Positions 32,892 to 42,218 of a stretch of 64,000 bases of DNA are shown piece after piece. Position numbers and translations under genes: made by a program. How positions within the stretch are numbered: position 1 is the stretch's first letter; every line of letters begins with the position of its first letter. Below the pieces are notes generated by a model. It saw nothing but the letters and a program-made list of their open reading frames with translations. It was not told the DNA's origin and searched no databases. Source of the DNA: CAKSQF01 sp963628435 (GTDB lineage Bacteria > Bacillota > Clostridia > Oscillospirales > CAG-272). Where the stretch lies: assembly GCA_963628435.1 (NCBI GenBank), contig CAVGEY010000005.1, positions 1 to 64,000 on the forward strand. The letters run 5' to 3'.

Positions 32892-34277
32892 ATGAAAAAG
32901 AAACTGATATTCACGGTAGCGCTTTTGCTCTATGTTTTTGTGCTGATTGTGGCCGCATCGATGGTACTGTCAAAAGTCAAAGGACTTCTTGTAGAATATG
33001 AAGCCTCTCAGCCCGAAAAAACGGTTGAACTTGAGGTAAAGGCAATGGTTCGTGCCGCTCAAAACGGAAGCCTCGGCGATTTACTTACAATGCCCGAAGG
33101 CTATGCCGGAACATTTGATGAAAGCTCACCGCTCGTAAAACCTTATGTAGAGCTTGTTGCGGCAGGTAATCTCACCTATAAACAGCTTTCCGGACTCGGC
33201 GATGACGAGGCATCGGACGGAACAAGCGTCAGATATTACGGAATTTTTTCGGGCGATACCCAAATCGCGAAACTCAGAATAACAGGCTCAAACGAGCGCA
33301 CAAAACTGCTTGTGTTTACATGCCTTGACTGGGTGTCGGACACAGTCGAGCCTACCGTTTATAACTGCTCGATGACACTTCCGAAAGGACTTACGGTAAG
33401 TGTCGGCGGAGAATCGGTCGAGGGTACGCCGACCGATGACGGAAAGCTTTCGTACAGCGTTTCATCGCTTATGAAAATAGAAAATATCACCGTCGCGGAC
33501 GAATTCGGACATACTATGAATGTCGATGAGAGCAATATGGACAGTATCGCACTCAAAACATTCAAAATCACGATTCCGTCGTCTTACACTCTTACGGTAG
33601 GCGGAAGGACGATATCGCAGGACGGATATACAAAAACCGATATGCCCGGATTCGATATCCTTAAAAACTATATATCCGAAGTTCCGTATACGGTAAGTTA
33701 CGAGGTATCCTGCCTTGTCGTAAGCGGCGAAGCTCCCGAGGTAAAGATAACCGATAATCTCGGCGGAAATGTCGAAATGGATTATGCGACGGGTTATCTT
33801 GAAATAACCGACCTTGTAAAATCAGATTCATTACCCGATGAAATCTCGGAAGAAATCGATGTGCTCAAATGCGTCGAAACATGGAGCCTTTTTATGACCG
33901 ATGACCTGTCGGGTAAAAACCACGGATTCTCGAAATTCGCCAAATATCTGATTAAAGATACGACAATGTATAATTATTTCAGCGAGTGGGGCAAAAACGT
34001 CGATATTACATTTACATCGGCACATACTCTGCTTAATCCGACATTTGTCGATGAAAGCGTTTCGGGATATATAAGATACGGCGAAGACTGTTTTTCGTGC
34101 GATGTCAAACTTACCGAACGCATGAAGCTGACGCGTACCGGAGAAATAAAAGAAAGCACAATAAATGCCACACTTTACTTTGTCAAATATGACGATACCG
34201 ATGACGGCAATGATAACCCCTGCTGGCTGCTCGCCACATATAAAGACAATACCGCATCATCTGCGAAAGGAGAATAA
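32892..34277 (+). CDS. Uncharacterised membrane-anchored extracellular protein
   Basis: A 461-residue protein with one N-terminal membrane segment (residues 5-27) and a large extracytoplasmic beta-rich part; I recognise no catalytic motif. The segments PKGLTVSVGGESVEGTP and PSSYTLTVGGRTISQDGY look like two related beta modules, and about residues 35-125 resemble an NTF2-like helical/beta fold. The start codon is 32 nt from the best ribosome site, with a hairpin between. It overlaps in function or at least in transcription with the following phosphodiester glycosidase, which starts 2 nt after its stop. A cell-envelope role is inferred from the anchor and the partner only. Confidence 0.65.
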   Translation: MKKKLIFTVALLLYVFVLIVAASMVLSKVKGLLVEYEASQPEKTVELEVKAMVRAAQNGSLGDLLTMPEGYAGTFDESSPLVKPYVELVAAGNLTYKQLSGLGDDEASDGTSVRYYGIFSGDTQIAKLRITGSNERTKLLVFTCLDWVSDTVEPTVYNCSMTLPKGLTVSVGGESVEGTPTDDGKLSYSVSSLMKIENITVADEFGHTMNVDESNMDSIALKTFKITIPSSYTLTVGGRTISQDGYTKTDMPGFDILKNYISEVPYTVSYEVSCLVVSGEAPEVKITDNLGGNVEMDYATGYLEITDLVKSDSLPDEISEEIDVLKCVETWSLFMTDDLSGKNHGFSKFAKYLIKDTTMYNYFSEWGKNVDITFTSAHTLLNPTFVDESVSGYIRYGEDCFSCDVKLTERMKLTRTGEIKESTINATLYFVKYDDTDDGNDNPCWLLATYKDNTASSAKGE

Positions 34278-34279
34278 AA

Positions 34280-35398
34280 ATGAACGCGAAGAGTAAACAA
34301 AGAAAAAGCGGATCGGTTGGAAAAAAGATTCTCGCGGTTTTGCTCGCGGTTCTTATCTTTCTCCTTGTTACCGTCGTTGCAATAGCCGCGACACTCTATT
34401 TCGCAATGCGGCTTATATGCAGCGATATATCTCCCGCGGCAAAATCAACATTCGTAACGACTATTCTCGAAACGGGACAGATGAAATTTCTCGTATCATG
34501 GTACCTGTCCTCCGATGAAATACAGGAAATCGTCAATAAAAACTCGATGAAGGAAATGACCGATGATGTCGATCCCGGCATTATCAAAATCGATGTCGAT
34601 AAGACCGATACAAAGGATCCCGATAAAAAAGGGGATGAGCCCGAAAAAGATATCGAGATTATAACTATACCCGCAGACAACGGCAGACTGTTTGAAGCGC
34701 AGCTTATGATAGTCAAAGATCCTTCAAAGGTAAGCCTTGCCACAATAAAAGAATGGAGAGAGTACGGCGAAACGCTTGATAAAATCGTCGAGAGCGCAGG
34801 AGCCATCGGCGGTATAAACGGCGGAATTTACTACTCGTCGGGCAATAAGGGCGGCAGACCGCTCGGGGTTGTCGTAAGCGGCGGTGTAATCAAATACAAT
34901 AAACCCGAAAGCTATAAAGGACTTGTGCTTATCGGACTTACGGAGGATAATATCCTTCAGATTATCGACATCGACGGCAAGAGCGCAAAAGAAGTCGAAC
35001 AGATTATAAAAGAATATAAAATCAGAGATGCCACAACATTCCAGGAAGAGAGCAGCGATATAAACAACCATTTCGTAAAGCTGATAATAAACGGTCAGGC
35101 GAGGGAGCTTAACGGTGCGGGAAGCGGACTGAATCCGCGTACCGCAATCGGACAGAGAGCCGACGGCGCGCTCCTCCTGCTCGTAACCGACGGAAGAGGA
35201 TCATCGGGACATCTCGGCGCATCGGCGTCCGACCTTATAAATATCATGAAGGAGTACGGCGCAGTCAATGCCGCAAATCTTGACGGCGGCAGCTCGTCAT
35301 GTATGTATTATAAAGGCGAATATTTAAGACCGAGCGTAACTCTTTATTACAGCAGCACATCATGGCGCCTGCCTTTCGCATTTGTAGTGAAAGAATAA
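34280..35398 (+). CDS. Phosphodiester glycosidase (NAGPA-type) with N-terminal membrane anchor
   Basis: A 372-residue protein. A membrane segment at about 17-40 is followed by a spacer rich in Asp/Lys and, from about residue 135, a NAGPA domain: GAIGGINGGIYY, RPLGVVVSGG, NPRTAIGQRADGALLLLVTDGR, and NAANLDGGSSSCMYY. The family is named after the mammalian uncovering enzyme that removes N-acetylglucosamine from a phosphodiester; bacterial members act on exopolysaccharides or wall polymers with phosphodiester-linked sugars. AAAGGAG lies inside the end of the upstream gene. Acting outside the membrane on teichoic-acid-like polymers is a reasonable inference, since LTA synthesis genes are nearby. 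Confidence 0.87.
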   Translation: MNAKSKQRKSGSVGKKILAVLLAVLIFLLVTVVAIAATLYFAMRLICSDISPAAKSTFVTTILETGQMKFLVSWYLSSDEIQEIVNKNSMKEMTDDVDPGIIKIDVDKTDTKDPDKKGDEPEKDIEIITIPADNGRLFEAQLMIVKDPSKVSLATIKEWREYGETLDKIVESAGAIGGINGGIYYSSGNKGGRPLGVVVSGGVIKYNKPESYKGLVLIGLTEDNILQIIDIDGKSAKEVEQIIKEYKIRDATTFQEESSDINNHFVKLIINGQARELNGAGSGLNPRTAIGQRADGALLLLVTDGRGSSGHLGASASDLINIMKEYGAVNAANLDGGSSSCMYYKGEYLRPSVTLYYSSTSWRLPFAFVVKE

Positions 35399-35411
35399 AA
35401 TATCGGGCATA

Positions 35412-35444
35412 AAATAACCCGACGGAAAATCCGTCGGGTTATTT
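35412..35444. terminator. Bidirectional terminator between convergent genes
   Basis: A perfect 15-bp stem with a 3-nt loop; the right arm ends in ATTT. It lies between the phosphodiester glycosidase and the convergent AraC gene and overlaps the last codons of the latter. Confidence 0.85.
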
Positions 35445-36218
35445 GTTGTTTATGTTTTGCACACAGTAGGTTTCGCGAAATTTTGACGGCGTAATGCCCT
35501 CGTGGTATCTGAAGTATTTGAGAAAATATCTGTAATCAGAAAATGAATTTTCAACCGCAATCGTTTTCAAATCCGATATACCCGAAATCAGCTCTTTTTT
35601 CAGTTTTTCCATCTTTTTGGCATCAATATATGCCTTTATCCCCGCAGGATAGTATCTTTTGAAAAGCCTGCCGAGATAATCTTCGTTGTATGAAAATTCG
35701 GCGGCAATATCGGATACCCGAAGCATGCGGTCGCTGTTTTTTCGGATAAAATCGCAGATTGAGCGGAAAACACGGCTGTCTTTTTCGGAATAACCGCGGC
35801 TTTGTACGCACAGCTCGGCCAGAAGCACCCGCATAAGCAGATCGCAGGTTTCACGCGGATATCCGTCGGCACGTTCGCAGTGAATTATCTGGCGGCAGAT
35901 CAGCTCGGATTGATAGCTGTCGTCGGGGGTGAACATTTCGGGCGGAAACCCGTCATCGACATTCCCGTCGGTAATAAAATGAAGCCAGTAAAAAGATGTC
36001 TCGATTTCACTCGCTCTGTATCCGAAATGCCTGATTCCGGGATTTATCCTGAGTACATCACCCGGCAGAAGCGTTCGGTCAATACCGCCGACATTTATGT
36101 ATGCGACACCCTTGATCATTATTATAATTTCAAAACTGTCAATAATGCGGTCGGATTGTGCCCAACTGCCTTTTGATATGAATTTACCCCCGTGAATATA
36201 TCGAACGCCGTCAAACAT
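35439..36218 (-). CDS. AraC-family regulator with cupin sensor
   Basis: A 259-residue regulator. The N-terminal 90 residues form a cupin (INVGGIDRTLLPGDVLRINPG), the expected sugar-binding part. The C-terminal 100 residues carry the AraC helix-turn-helix pair (RVSDIAAEFSYNEDYLGRLFKRY and LKTIAVENSFSDYRYFLKYFRYHEGITPSKFRE). It is divergent from the GH127 gene and is likely to control it in response to arabinose or an arabinoside. The ribosome site is AAGGGG, 13 nt upstream of ATG. Confidence 0.9.
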   Translation of the reverse strand: MFDGVRYIHGGKFISKGSWAQSDRIIDSFEIIIMIKGVAYINVGGIDRTLLPGDVLRINPGIRHFGYRASEIETSFYWLHFITDGNVDDGFPPEMFTPDDSYQSELICRQIIHCERADGYPRETCDLLMRVLLAELCVQSRGYSEKDSRVFRSICDFIRKNSDRMLRVSDIAAEFSYNEDYLGRLFKRYYPAGIKAYIDAKKMEKLKKELISGISDLKTIAVENSFSDYRYFLKYFRYHEGITPSKFRETYCVQNINNK

Positions 36219-36255
36219 AGTCGGATTTTTACCCCTTAGCTACACCATTTTGCAG

Positions 36256-36284
36256 TTGTAATTTGTACGTTTATGTAATATAAT
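36256..36284 (+). promoter_or_regulatory. Promoter of the GH127 gene, flanked by inverted CAGTTG elements
   Basis: TTGTAA-17-TATAAT. CAGTTG (36253-36258) overlaps the -35 box and its complement CAACTG (36292-36297) lies just downstream of the -10; the centres are 39 nt apart. These may be operator half-sites of the divergent AraC protein. Confidence 0.6.
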
Positions 36285-36347
36285 TATAGTGCAACTGTAC
36301 AATTAAGTCAATACCTTATAACAGTTTTTTGATAAAGGAGTAAAATT

Positions 36348-38150
36348 ATGGAACTTGTGACATTTGAACAAACCGAAATCACAGGCGGTTTTTGGAAACA
36401 AAAACAGGATATGGTAAGAAATACCACAATCCACAGTATTTATGACAGATTCTATGAAACAGGCAGATTTGAAGCTCTCAAATTCAACTGGAAAGAGGGT
36501 ATGCCGAATAAGCCGCATATTTTCTGGGATTCCGATATGGCAAAATGGATTGAGGGAGTTGCCTATATCACCGAGAGAAAGCGTGAGCCCGAGCTTGAAA
36601 AGCTGGTTGACGATATTGTCGACCAAATAGTTGAAAAGCAGGAACCGTGCGGCTATTTCAACAGCTATTTCCAGCATATCGATCCCACAAAGCGCTTTAC
36701 CAACCGCGACTGGCACGAACTTTACTGTGCGGGACATTTTATCGAGGCGGCTGTTGCTTATGACAGAGCGACCGGTAAGAGCAAACTCCTTAAGGCAATG
36801 TGCAAATATGCCGATTATATCGAAAGAAGATTCAAAATCGACCGCGACGCCGGATTCTTTACTCCCGGACATGAGGAAATCGAACTTGCGCTTGTAAAAC
36901 TTTATAAGTATACCGGCGAAAAGCGCTATCTTGACCTTGCGACCTATTTCATTGACGAACGCGGAAAGATACCGGAACCGGGGGACAGCTATAACCAGTC
37001 GGACAGACCGGTAAGAGAGATTAACGAGGCTGTCGGACATTCGGTCAGAGCGACATATCTGTATTCGGCAATGGCAGATCTCGCGAAAATCAACGATGAT
37101 AAAGAACTTGCCGATGCCTGCCGCCGCGTATTCGACGATATGTACTATAAGAAAATGTATGTCACGGGCGGAATAGGCTCAACATCCGCAGGTGAAGCAT
37201 TTACAATCGATTACGACCTGCCGAATCTGCTCGCATATACCGAAACCTGCGCATCCTACGGTCTCGCGATTTTCGCTCATCGTATGCTCCTTATCGAAAA
37301 TAAACGCAAATATGCCGATGCGGTAGAAAAGGAAATCTATAACGGATTCCTTTCGGGCGTATCTCTTGACGGAACGGCGTTCTTCTATGAAAATCCGCTT
37401 GAGGTTATTCCGCGTCTGCGCACACGCGACAGATATAACGGCGGAATCCATTTCCCGCTTTCACGCCGTCAGAAGGTATTCGGCTGCTCTTGCTGCCCGC
37501 CTAACATTTCAAGACTCATTCCCGTAGTTGACAGCTTTATGTATACCAAATCGGATGACGATAATCTCATTTACGTGCAGCAGTTTATGCAGTCGGAAGC
37601 CGAATTCGAGCTCGGCGGCAAAAAGGTAAAACTTTCGCAGAAGACCGACTATCCCGCAAACGGCAAAGTGGAGATTACCTATCACGGCGAGCCCGCAAGA
37701 CTTGCGGTACGTGTGCCCGGATGGTGCGATAACTACAAGGGCGAAACGGTTGACGGATACGCATATTTCGATGTAACCGACGGTAAGACGGTTACGGTTG
37801 ATTTCGATATGACACCGTATGCCGTTGAGGCAAATCCGAAGGCCGAGGCCGATTGCAACAGATACGCACTCATTCGCGGACCGATTGTATATTGCATGGA
37901 AGGTGTCGATAACGGAGATGACCTGCGCGATATAATCGTCGATACATCCGAAACCGCCGAAGAATTTGACAGCGAGCTCGGAGTTATCGCGGTTATGGCA
38001 AACGGTAAGCGCAGACTGCCGTTCGATGACGGTGAGCCCTACCGCAGAGCGCGCGATAAATATGAGGATGTAAAAGTCAAATTCATACCGTATTATGCTT
38101 TCGCAAACAGAGATGAATGCGAAATGCTTGTATGGTTCTCGAAAAAATAA
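36348..38150 (+). CDS. Beta-L-arabinofuranosidase, family GH127 (DUF1680)
   Basis: A 600-residue enzyme that removes beta-linked L-arabinofuranose, as found on hydroxyproline-rich plant glycoproteins. The zinc/thiolate catalytic set of the family is intact: Glu283, Glu299 and Cys301 (TETC), and Cys382/Cys383 in CSCCPPN; the 16-residue spacing of the two glutamates equals that of the Bifidobacterium enzyme HypBA1. An (alpha/alpha)6 barrel fills most of the protein, with beta domains at the C-terminus. No signal peptide, so arabino-oligosaccharides must be imported; the transporter is not next to it. AAAGGAG lies 7 nt upstream of ATG. Confidence 0.93.
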   Translation: MELVTFEQTEITGGFWKQKQDMVRNTTIHSIYDRFYETGRFEALKFNWKEGMPNKPHIFWDSDMAKWIEGVAYITERKREPELEKLVDDIVDQIVEKQEPCGYFNSYFQHIDPTKRFTNRDWHELYCAGHFIEAAVAYDRATGKSKLLKAMCKYADYIERRFKIDRDAGFFTPGHEEIELALVKLYKYTGEKRYLDLATYFIDERGKIPEPGDSYNQSDRPVREINEAVGHSVRATYLYSAMADLAKINDDKELADACRRVFDDMYYKKMYVTGGIGSTSAGEAFTIDYDLPNLLAYTETCASYGLAIFAHRMLLIENKRKYADAVEKEIYNGFLSGVSLDGTAFFYENPLEVIPRLRTRDRYNGGIHFPLSRRQKVFGCSCCPPNISRLIPVVDSFMYTKSDDDNLIYVQQFMQSEAEFELGGKKVKLSQKTDYPANGKVEITYHGEPARLAVRVPGWCDNYKGETVDGYAYFDVTDGKTVTVDFDMTPYAVEANPKAEADCNRYALIRGPIVYCMEGVDNGDDLRDIIVDTSETAEEFDSELGVIAVMANGKRRLPFDDGEPYRRARDKYEDVKVKFIPYYAFANRDECEMLVWFSKK

Positions 38151-38161
38151 TATTAAGCATC

Positions 38162-38189
38162 AAGCCCGCCGCCATATTGCGACGGGCTT
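38162..38189 (+). terminator. Putative terminator of the GH127 gene
   Basis: AAGCCCG pairs with CGGGCTT around a short loop with one internal mismatch; no strong T-tract follows. Confidence 0.5.
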
Positions 38190-38220
38190 GCCGCATATAA
38201 CGGCCGAGATATTTTTACGC

Positions 38221-38249
38221 TTGACAAAAAAATCAATGTGTATTATAAT
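38221..38249 (+). promoter_or_regulatory. Promoter of guaB
   Basis: TTGACA-17-TATAAT, a full consensus match, 34 nt before the start codon. No purine riboswitch fits into the short leader. Confidence 0.87.
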
Positions 38250-38282
38250 AGGAAAAATATTTACAGATAAGGAGATATATAG

Positions 38283-39746
38283 ATGGACAGTTCAAAATTC
38301 GTGAAAGAAGGACTGACATTTGATGATGTCCTTTTGATTCCTCAAAAGAGCGAAGTGCTGCCGTCAACGGTAAGACTCGAAACACATCTTACAAAAAAGA
38401 TTGTGCTGAACATTCCGCTGATGAGCGCGGCTATGGATACGGTAACAGAATCGAAACTCGCAATCGCAATAGCAAGAGAAGGCGGTGCGGGCGTTATTCA
38501 TAAGAATATGACGATTGAAAAGCAGGCAGATGAGGTTGAACGTGTCAAACGTTCGGAAAACGGCGTCATAACCAACCCGTTCTGCCTCGGTCCGGAAAAT
38601 TATGTCTATGAAGCAGACGCTCTTATGGGTAAATATAAGGTATCGGGTGTGCCGATCTGCGATGAAAACAAGAAACTCGTCGGTATCATCACCAACCGCG
38701 ATATGCGTTTTCTGAAAGATTACTCCTGTAAAATAAAGGATGTAATGACTAAGGAAAATCTCGTAACTGCACCGGTCGGAACGACTCTCGAAGAGGCGGA
38801 GCTCATCCTCTCTAAACATAAAATCGAAAAACTCCCGCTTGTCGATGAAAATTTCGTACTTAAAGGTCTTATCACCATAAAAGATATCGAAAAAGCATCC
38901 AAATATCCGAATTCGGCAAAGGATGAAAAGGGAAGACTTATCTGCGGCGCTGCAATCGGCGTAACAAACGATGTTCTCGAACGCGCGGGCGCACTCCTTG
39001 CGGTCGGCGCCGATTTTCTTGTGCTTGACAGCGCACACGGACATTCAAAGGGAATTATAGACTGCGTAAAAAAGGTTAAGGCGGCATTCCCCGACTGCCA
39101 GCTGATTGCGGGCAATATAGCGACCGGCGAAGCCGCGCGCGATCTTATCGAAGCGGGTGCCGATGCGGTTAAAGCGGGAATAGGCCCGGGGTCAATCTGT
39201 ACGACAAGAATTGTCGCCGGAATCGGAGTTCCGCAGCTTACTGCCGTTAACGATGTGTATGAAGTCGCAAAAGAATACGGTATTCCCGTAATTGCCGACG
39301 GCGGAATCAAATATTCGGGCGATATTACCAAAGCCATTGCCGCAGGCGGCGATGTTATTATGATCGGATCGCTTTTCGCGGGATGTGATGAAGCACCCGG
39401 CGAAATGGAAATCTATCAGGGGCGTTCCTTCAAGGTTTACCGCGGAATGGGATCGCTCGCCGCTATGGAAAAGGGAAGTAAAGACCGCTATTTCCAGTCC
39501 GGCTCTAAGAAACTCGTTCCCGAGGGAGTTGAGGGACGCGTACCTTATAAGGGAATGCTTTCCGAAACCGTGTTCCAGCTTATGGGCGGACTGCGCTCGG
39601 GTATGGGATATTGCGGAACGGCAACCATTGAGGAATTGAAGCAAAACGGTAAGTTCATCAGAATTACGGCAGGCGGACTGCGTGAATCGCATCCTCACGA
39701 TATAAATATAACAAAAGAAGCGCCTAATTACAGCGTCAGGACCTGA
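38283..39746 (+). CDS. guaB: IMP dehydrogenase
   Basis: A 487-residue enzyme that oxidises IMP to XMP, the first committed step to GMP. Residues 95-208 are the two CBS domains that sense nucleotides; the rest is the TIM barrel with GPGSICTTR and catalytic Cys306, ADGGIKYSGD, and the mobile flap near GSKKLVPEGVEGRVPYKG. Length and motifs are typical of bacterial IMPDH. AAGGAG lies 8 nt upstream of ATG. It is a single-gene unit closed by a strong terminator. Confidence 0.98.
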   Translation: MDSSKFVKEGLTFDDVLLIPQKSEVLPSTVRLETHLTKKIVLNIPLMSAAMDTVTESKLAIAIAREGGAGVIHKNMTIEKQADEVERVKRSENGVITNPFCLGPENYVYEADALMGKYKVSGVPICDENKKLVGIITNRDMRFLKDYSCKIKDVMTKENLVTAPVGTTLEEAELILSKHKIEKLPLVDENFVLKGLITIKDIEKASKYPNSAKDEKGRLICGAAIGVTNDVLERAGALLAVGADFLVLDSAHGHSKGIIDCVKKVKAAFPDCQLIAGNIATGEAARDLIEAGADAVKAGIGPGSICTTRIVAGIGVPQLTAVNDVYEVAKEYGIPVIADGGIKYSGDITKAIAAGGDVIMIGSLFAGCDEAPGEMEIYQGRSFKVYRGMGSLAAMEKGSKDRYFQSGSKKLVPEGVEGRVPYKGMLSETVFQLMGGLRSGMGYCGTATIEELKQNGKFIRITAGGLRESHPHDINITKEAPNYSVRT

Positions 39747-39753
39747 TCTAAAC

Positions 39754-39792
39754 GAGACTGTTTCATTTTATCTTATGAAACAGTCTCTTTTT
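39754..39792 (+). terminator. Terminator of guaB
   Basis: A perfect 13-bp stem (39754-39766, 39775-39787) with an 8-nt loop and a run of T. Only about 30 nt separate it from the next start codon. Confidence 0.9.
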
Positions 39793-39824
39793 GTAAAAAA
39801 GTATGAAAGGAGGGAACTGTCTGT

Positions 39825-42218
39825 ATGGAAGCTCGCGAATATCTGAAAAAGAATGTAAAAATGGCGTCAAAAAATCTTTTTACCAAGTTCAGACAGTATG
39901 CCTGCTTTTTCCTGCTGCTCTTTCTGCTGCAAAGTCTGCTATGCACAACTCTTTCGATACGCTATAATTATGAGCGCTCCCAAAAGGAAATTCTCGAGCG
40001 GCAGTTTACCAATAATAACGGAATTGTCTACCACGTAAAATTGCTCGGATTGAACTCCACGCAGTATGCCGCGCTGACTCAGTATGAGTCACGCCAGAGT
40101 GATGAGGATAGATTCTTTCAAATTGCCGGGGGCGAAATATCCGATGGAATGCTCGAAACAGGCACTGAATACAGCGTTTATGATGTTGAAATTGCTTTTA
40201 TCGGTGATAATAAGGGAGCCTGCTATGACGAGTTCTGCACAAGATTTTATGAGAGCCTGAAAGAAGAAGGCGAATTTGACGAATATATAACTCCTCTTCT
40301 GAATTATGAGCTGAACGCCCTTCTTTACCGCTTTTTCACATTTCTTGCGATTACGGCGATTTTCGCACTTGCCGTCGCCGTGCTCAGAGTTCTTCACTAT
40401 ACCGTATCGTCATTTTACAGTTTTGCCTACGGTATATATATGTCATTCGGTGCCGATTTCGGAAAGCTTTTTTCTGCATCTTTTTGGGAAATGCTTATTC
40501 TCAATCTCATACTTATAGTCCCGTCCGCGATCCTGTCAAATATTATAAGCCTGATTATCGTAAAAAATTCCGGCCTCGGATTCGTGTTTTGCCCGTATGC
40601 GATCCCTTTGTCGTTTGTTCTGACACTTGCGGCGGCTCTTGCCGCGTCGTTTGCCACATTCGGAAAAATCGCGTCAAAACCGCCTGTTAAACTTATCGTG
40701 GCCGAGGATAATTCCGATCTTATATGCTCTCCGAGAACAAGCACCGATATCCGCAGCTTTTCATTTTCGGCAGGACTCGAAAAACTTTCGCTTTTCAGAT
40801 TTCGTAATTATCTTCTGCGGCTCACCGCTTTTACCGTCGCGTTTACGCTTGTTTTTGCATCTGCCGCCTATATCGCGGATATATGCGAAGAGGCGGTCGA
40901 AATGCCGACCTTCGAGTATGAGCTTGAATTTGAGCCGACGATAACGGAGATTAAGGTCGATTCTGACGGTAATCCGGTACCCGAGGATGCCGAGGGAGAA
41001 TTCGAAACGGTCAGGACGGTATCATACGAGTATACCTGCGACAGCAGTGTGTATGCCGATTTGCATTCGATTTCGGGCGTCGTCGGCGTTTGTAAAGAAA
41101 GTGCCGTCAACGCGTATGACTGCAACTCGCACATTTTTGTTGACAGTAAATCGGTAAAACGAAATATCGGATACCGCAGGGATGACGAAACGGGATTTTC
41201 GGATGTCGATTTTCTCGCGCTTGACGCAGATGTCGCCGAATGGATCGATTTTTGCGGTTATGCCGTAAGCGGAAGCCTTGATGATGTGATAAACGACAGC
41301 TCGATGATTGCCGTGTCCGATTCTGTCGGCGGAAAAAAGACATTCGGGATTAAAGTCGGAGATAAAATTCGCGTTGCCGTAGATTCTCGCCTTACCGGTG
41401 AGGAGGAAGAGCCGGCGTTCGGATCTGATAAAAACAACGCACTTTCGGGAAGACTTAAGAATTACGCCTATGTTTACCGGACATTTACAGTCGGCGCCGT
41501 TATATCCGGTGTTCCGTCGGATACGGCTGTCCTTGTGTATATGAATTCATCCGCATATAAGACGGTTACACATGAGGATGTGGCGTATGATGAGGTGAAA
41601 CTCGTTGTTGACGATGATATAAGCGACAGCGACTTTGAACTGCTCGGCATAAATCTCAGAAATGCACGGGATTACTATTCTAATCTGAAACTCACAAACC
41701 TTGATTCACGTGTCGACAGAATAATCGAAAAAAATAAAAACCGGCCGAAACTTCTCGATTTTTTCGGAATTTGTGCGCTTGCCGCAGTTCCCGCCGTTGA
41801 AATACTGTCGCTTTCGATTTTCTACAGAAAAAGACAGGAAGAATTTGATTCGTATATCGCAATGGGCGCGGTAGGAGCCGATATCAAAAAAATATTTTTT
41901 GTTGACGGTCTTTTCGTTTCGGCATTGACGGCCTTTTCCCATTTGATTTCGGCAACTCTGATTTCGCGGCTTGTTTGGTCGCTTATGAATATACCGAATG
42001 TGTTCAGACTTGTTTGCGGAAGCGACGAAATCGTATGCTTTGAATATAATTATCCGTTCGGTGTGATTATCGCCGGCATGGCGGTTGCGGCAATCGGAGC
42101 CTTTGCGGGAGTATGGCTATCATGCCGAAGATATTTTCGTGAAAATGGATTGAATGACCGCAAAAATAAAATTCTGAGGAAAGGCAAGGATAAGCTCGAA
42201 AATGGGAATAATGCTTGA
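39825..42218 (+). CDS. FtsX/MacB-type ABC transporter permease
   Basis: A 797-residue membrane protein with the two-times-FtsX layout: an N-terminal helix, an extracellular part, three helices at about 165-285, a linker, another helix near 330 followed by a large extracytoplasmic region (about 360-620), and three C-terminal helices. AKGGAGGG-like ribosome site AAAGGAGGG lies 10 nt upstream. It overlaps the start of the ATPase gene by 17 nt. Such transporters do not import nutrients; they expel peptides or sense antimicrobial peptides, or act on lipoproteins. No two-component system is adjacent, so a resistance module of the Bce type is not supported. Confidence 0.82.
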   Translation: MEAREYLKKNVKMASKNLFTKFRQYACFFLLLFLLQSLLCTTLSIRYNYERSQKEILERQFTNNNGIVYHVKLLGLNSTQYAALTQYESRQSDEDRFFQIAGGEISDGMLETGTEYSVYDVEIAFIGDNKGACYDEFCTRFYESLKEEGEFDEYITPLLNYELNALLYRFFTFLAITAIFALAVAVLRVLHYTVSSFYSFAYGIYMSFGADFGKLFSASFWEMLILNLILIVPSAILSNIISLIIVKNSGLGFVFCPYAIPLSFVLTLAAALAASFATFGKIASKPPVKLIVAEDNSDLICSPRTSTDIRSFSFSAGLEKLSLFRFRNYLLRLTAFTVAFTLVFASAAYIADICEEAVEMPTFEYELEFEPTITEIKVDSDGNPVPEDAEGEFETVRTVSYEYTCDSSVYADLHSISGVVGVCKESAVNAYDCNSHIFVDSKSVKRNIGYRRDDETGFSDVDFLALDADVAEWIDFCGYAVSGSLDDVINDSSMIAVSDSVGGKKTFGIKVGDKIRVAVDSRLTGEEEEPAFGSDKNNALSGRLKNYAYVYRTFTVGAVISGVPSDTAVLVYMNSSAYKTVTHEDVAYDEVKLVVDDDISDSDFELLGINLRNARDYYSNLKLTNLDSRVDRIIEKNKNRPKLLDFFGICALAAVPAVEILSLSIFYRKRQEEFDSYIAMGAVGADIKKIFFVDGLFVSALTAFSHLISATLISRLVWSLMNIPNVFRLVCGSDEIVCFEYNYPFGVIIAGMAVAAIGAFAGVWLSCRRYFRENGLNDRKNKILRKGKDKLENGNNA

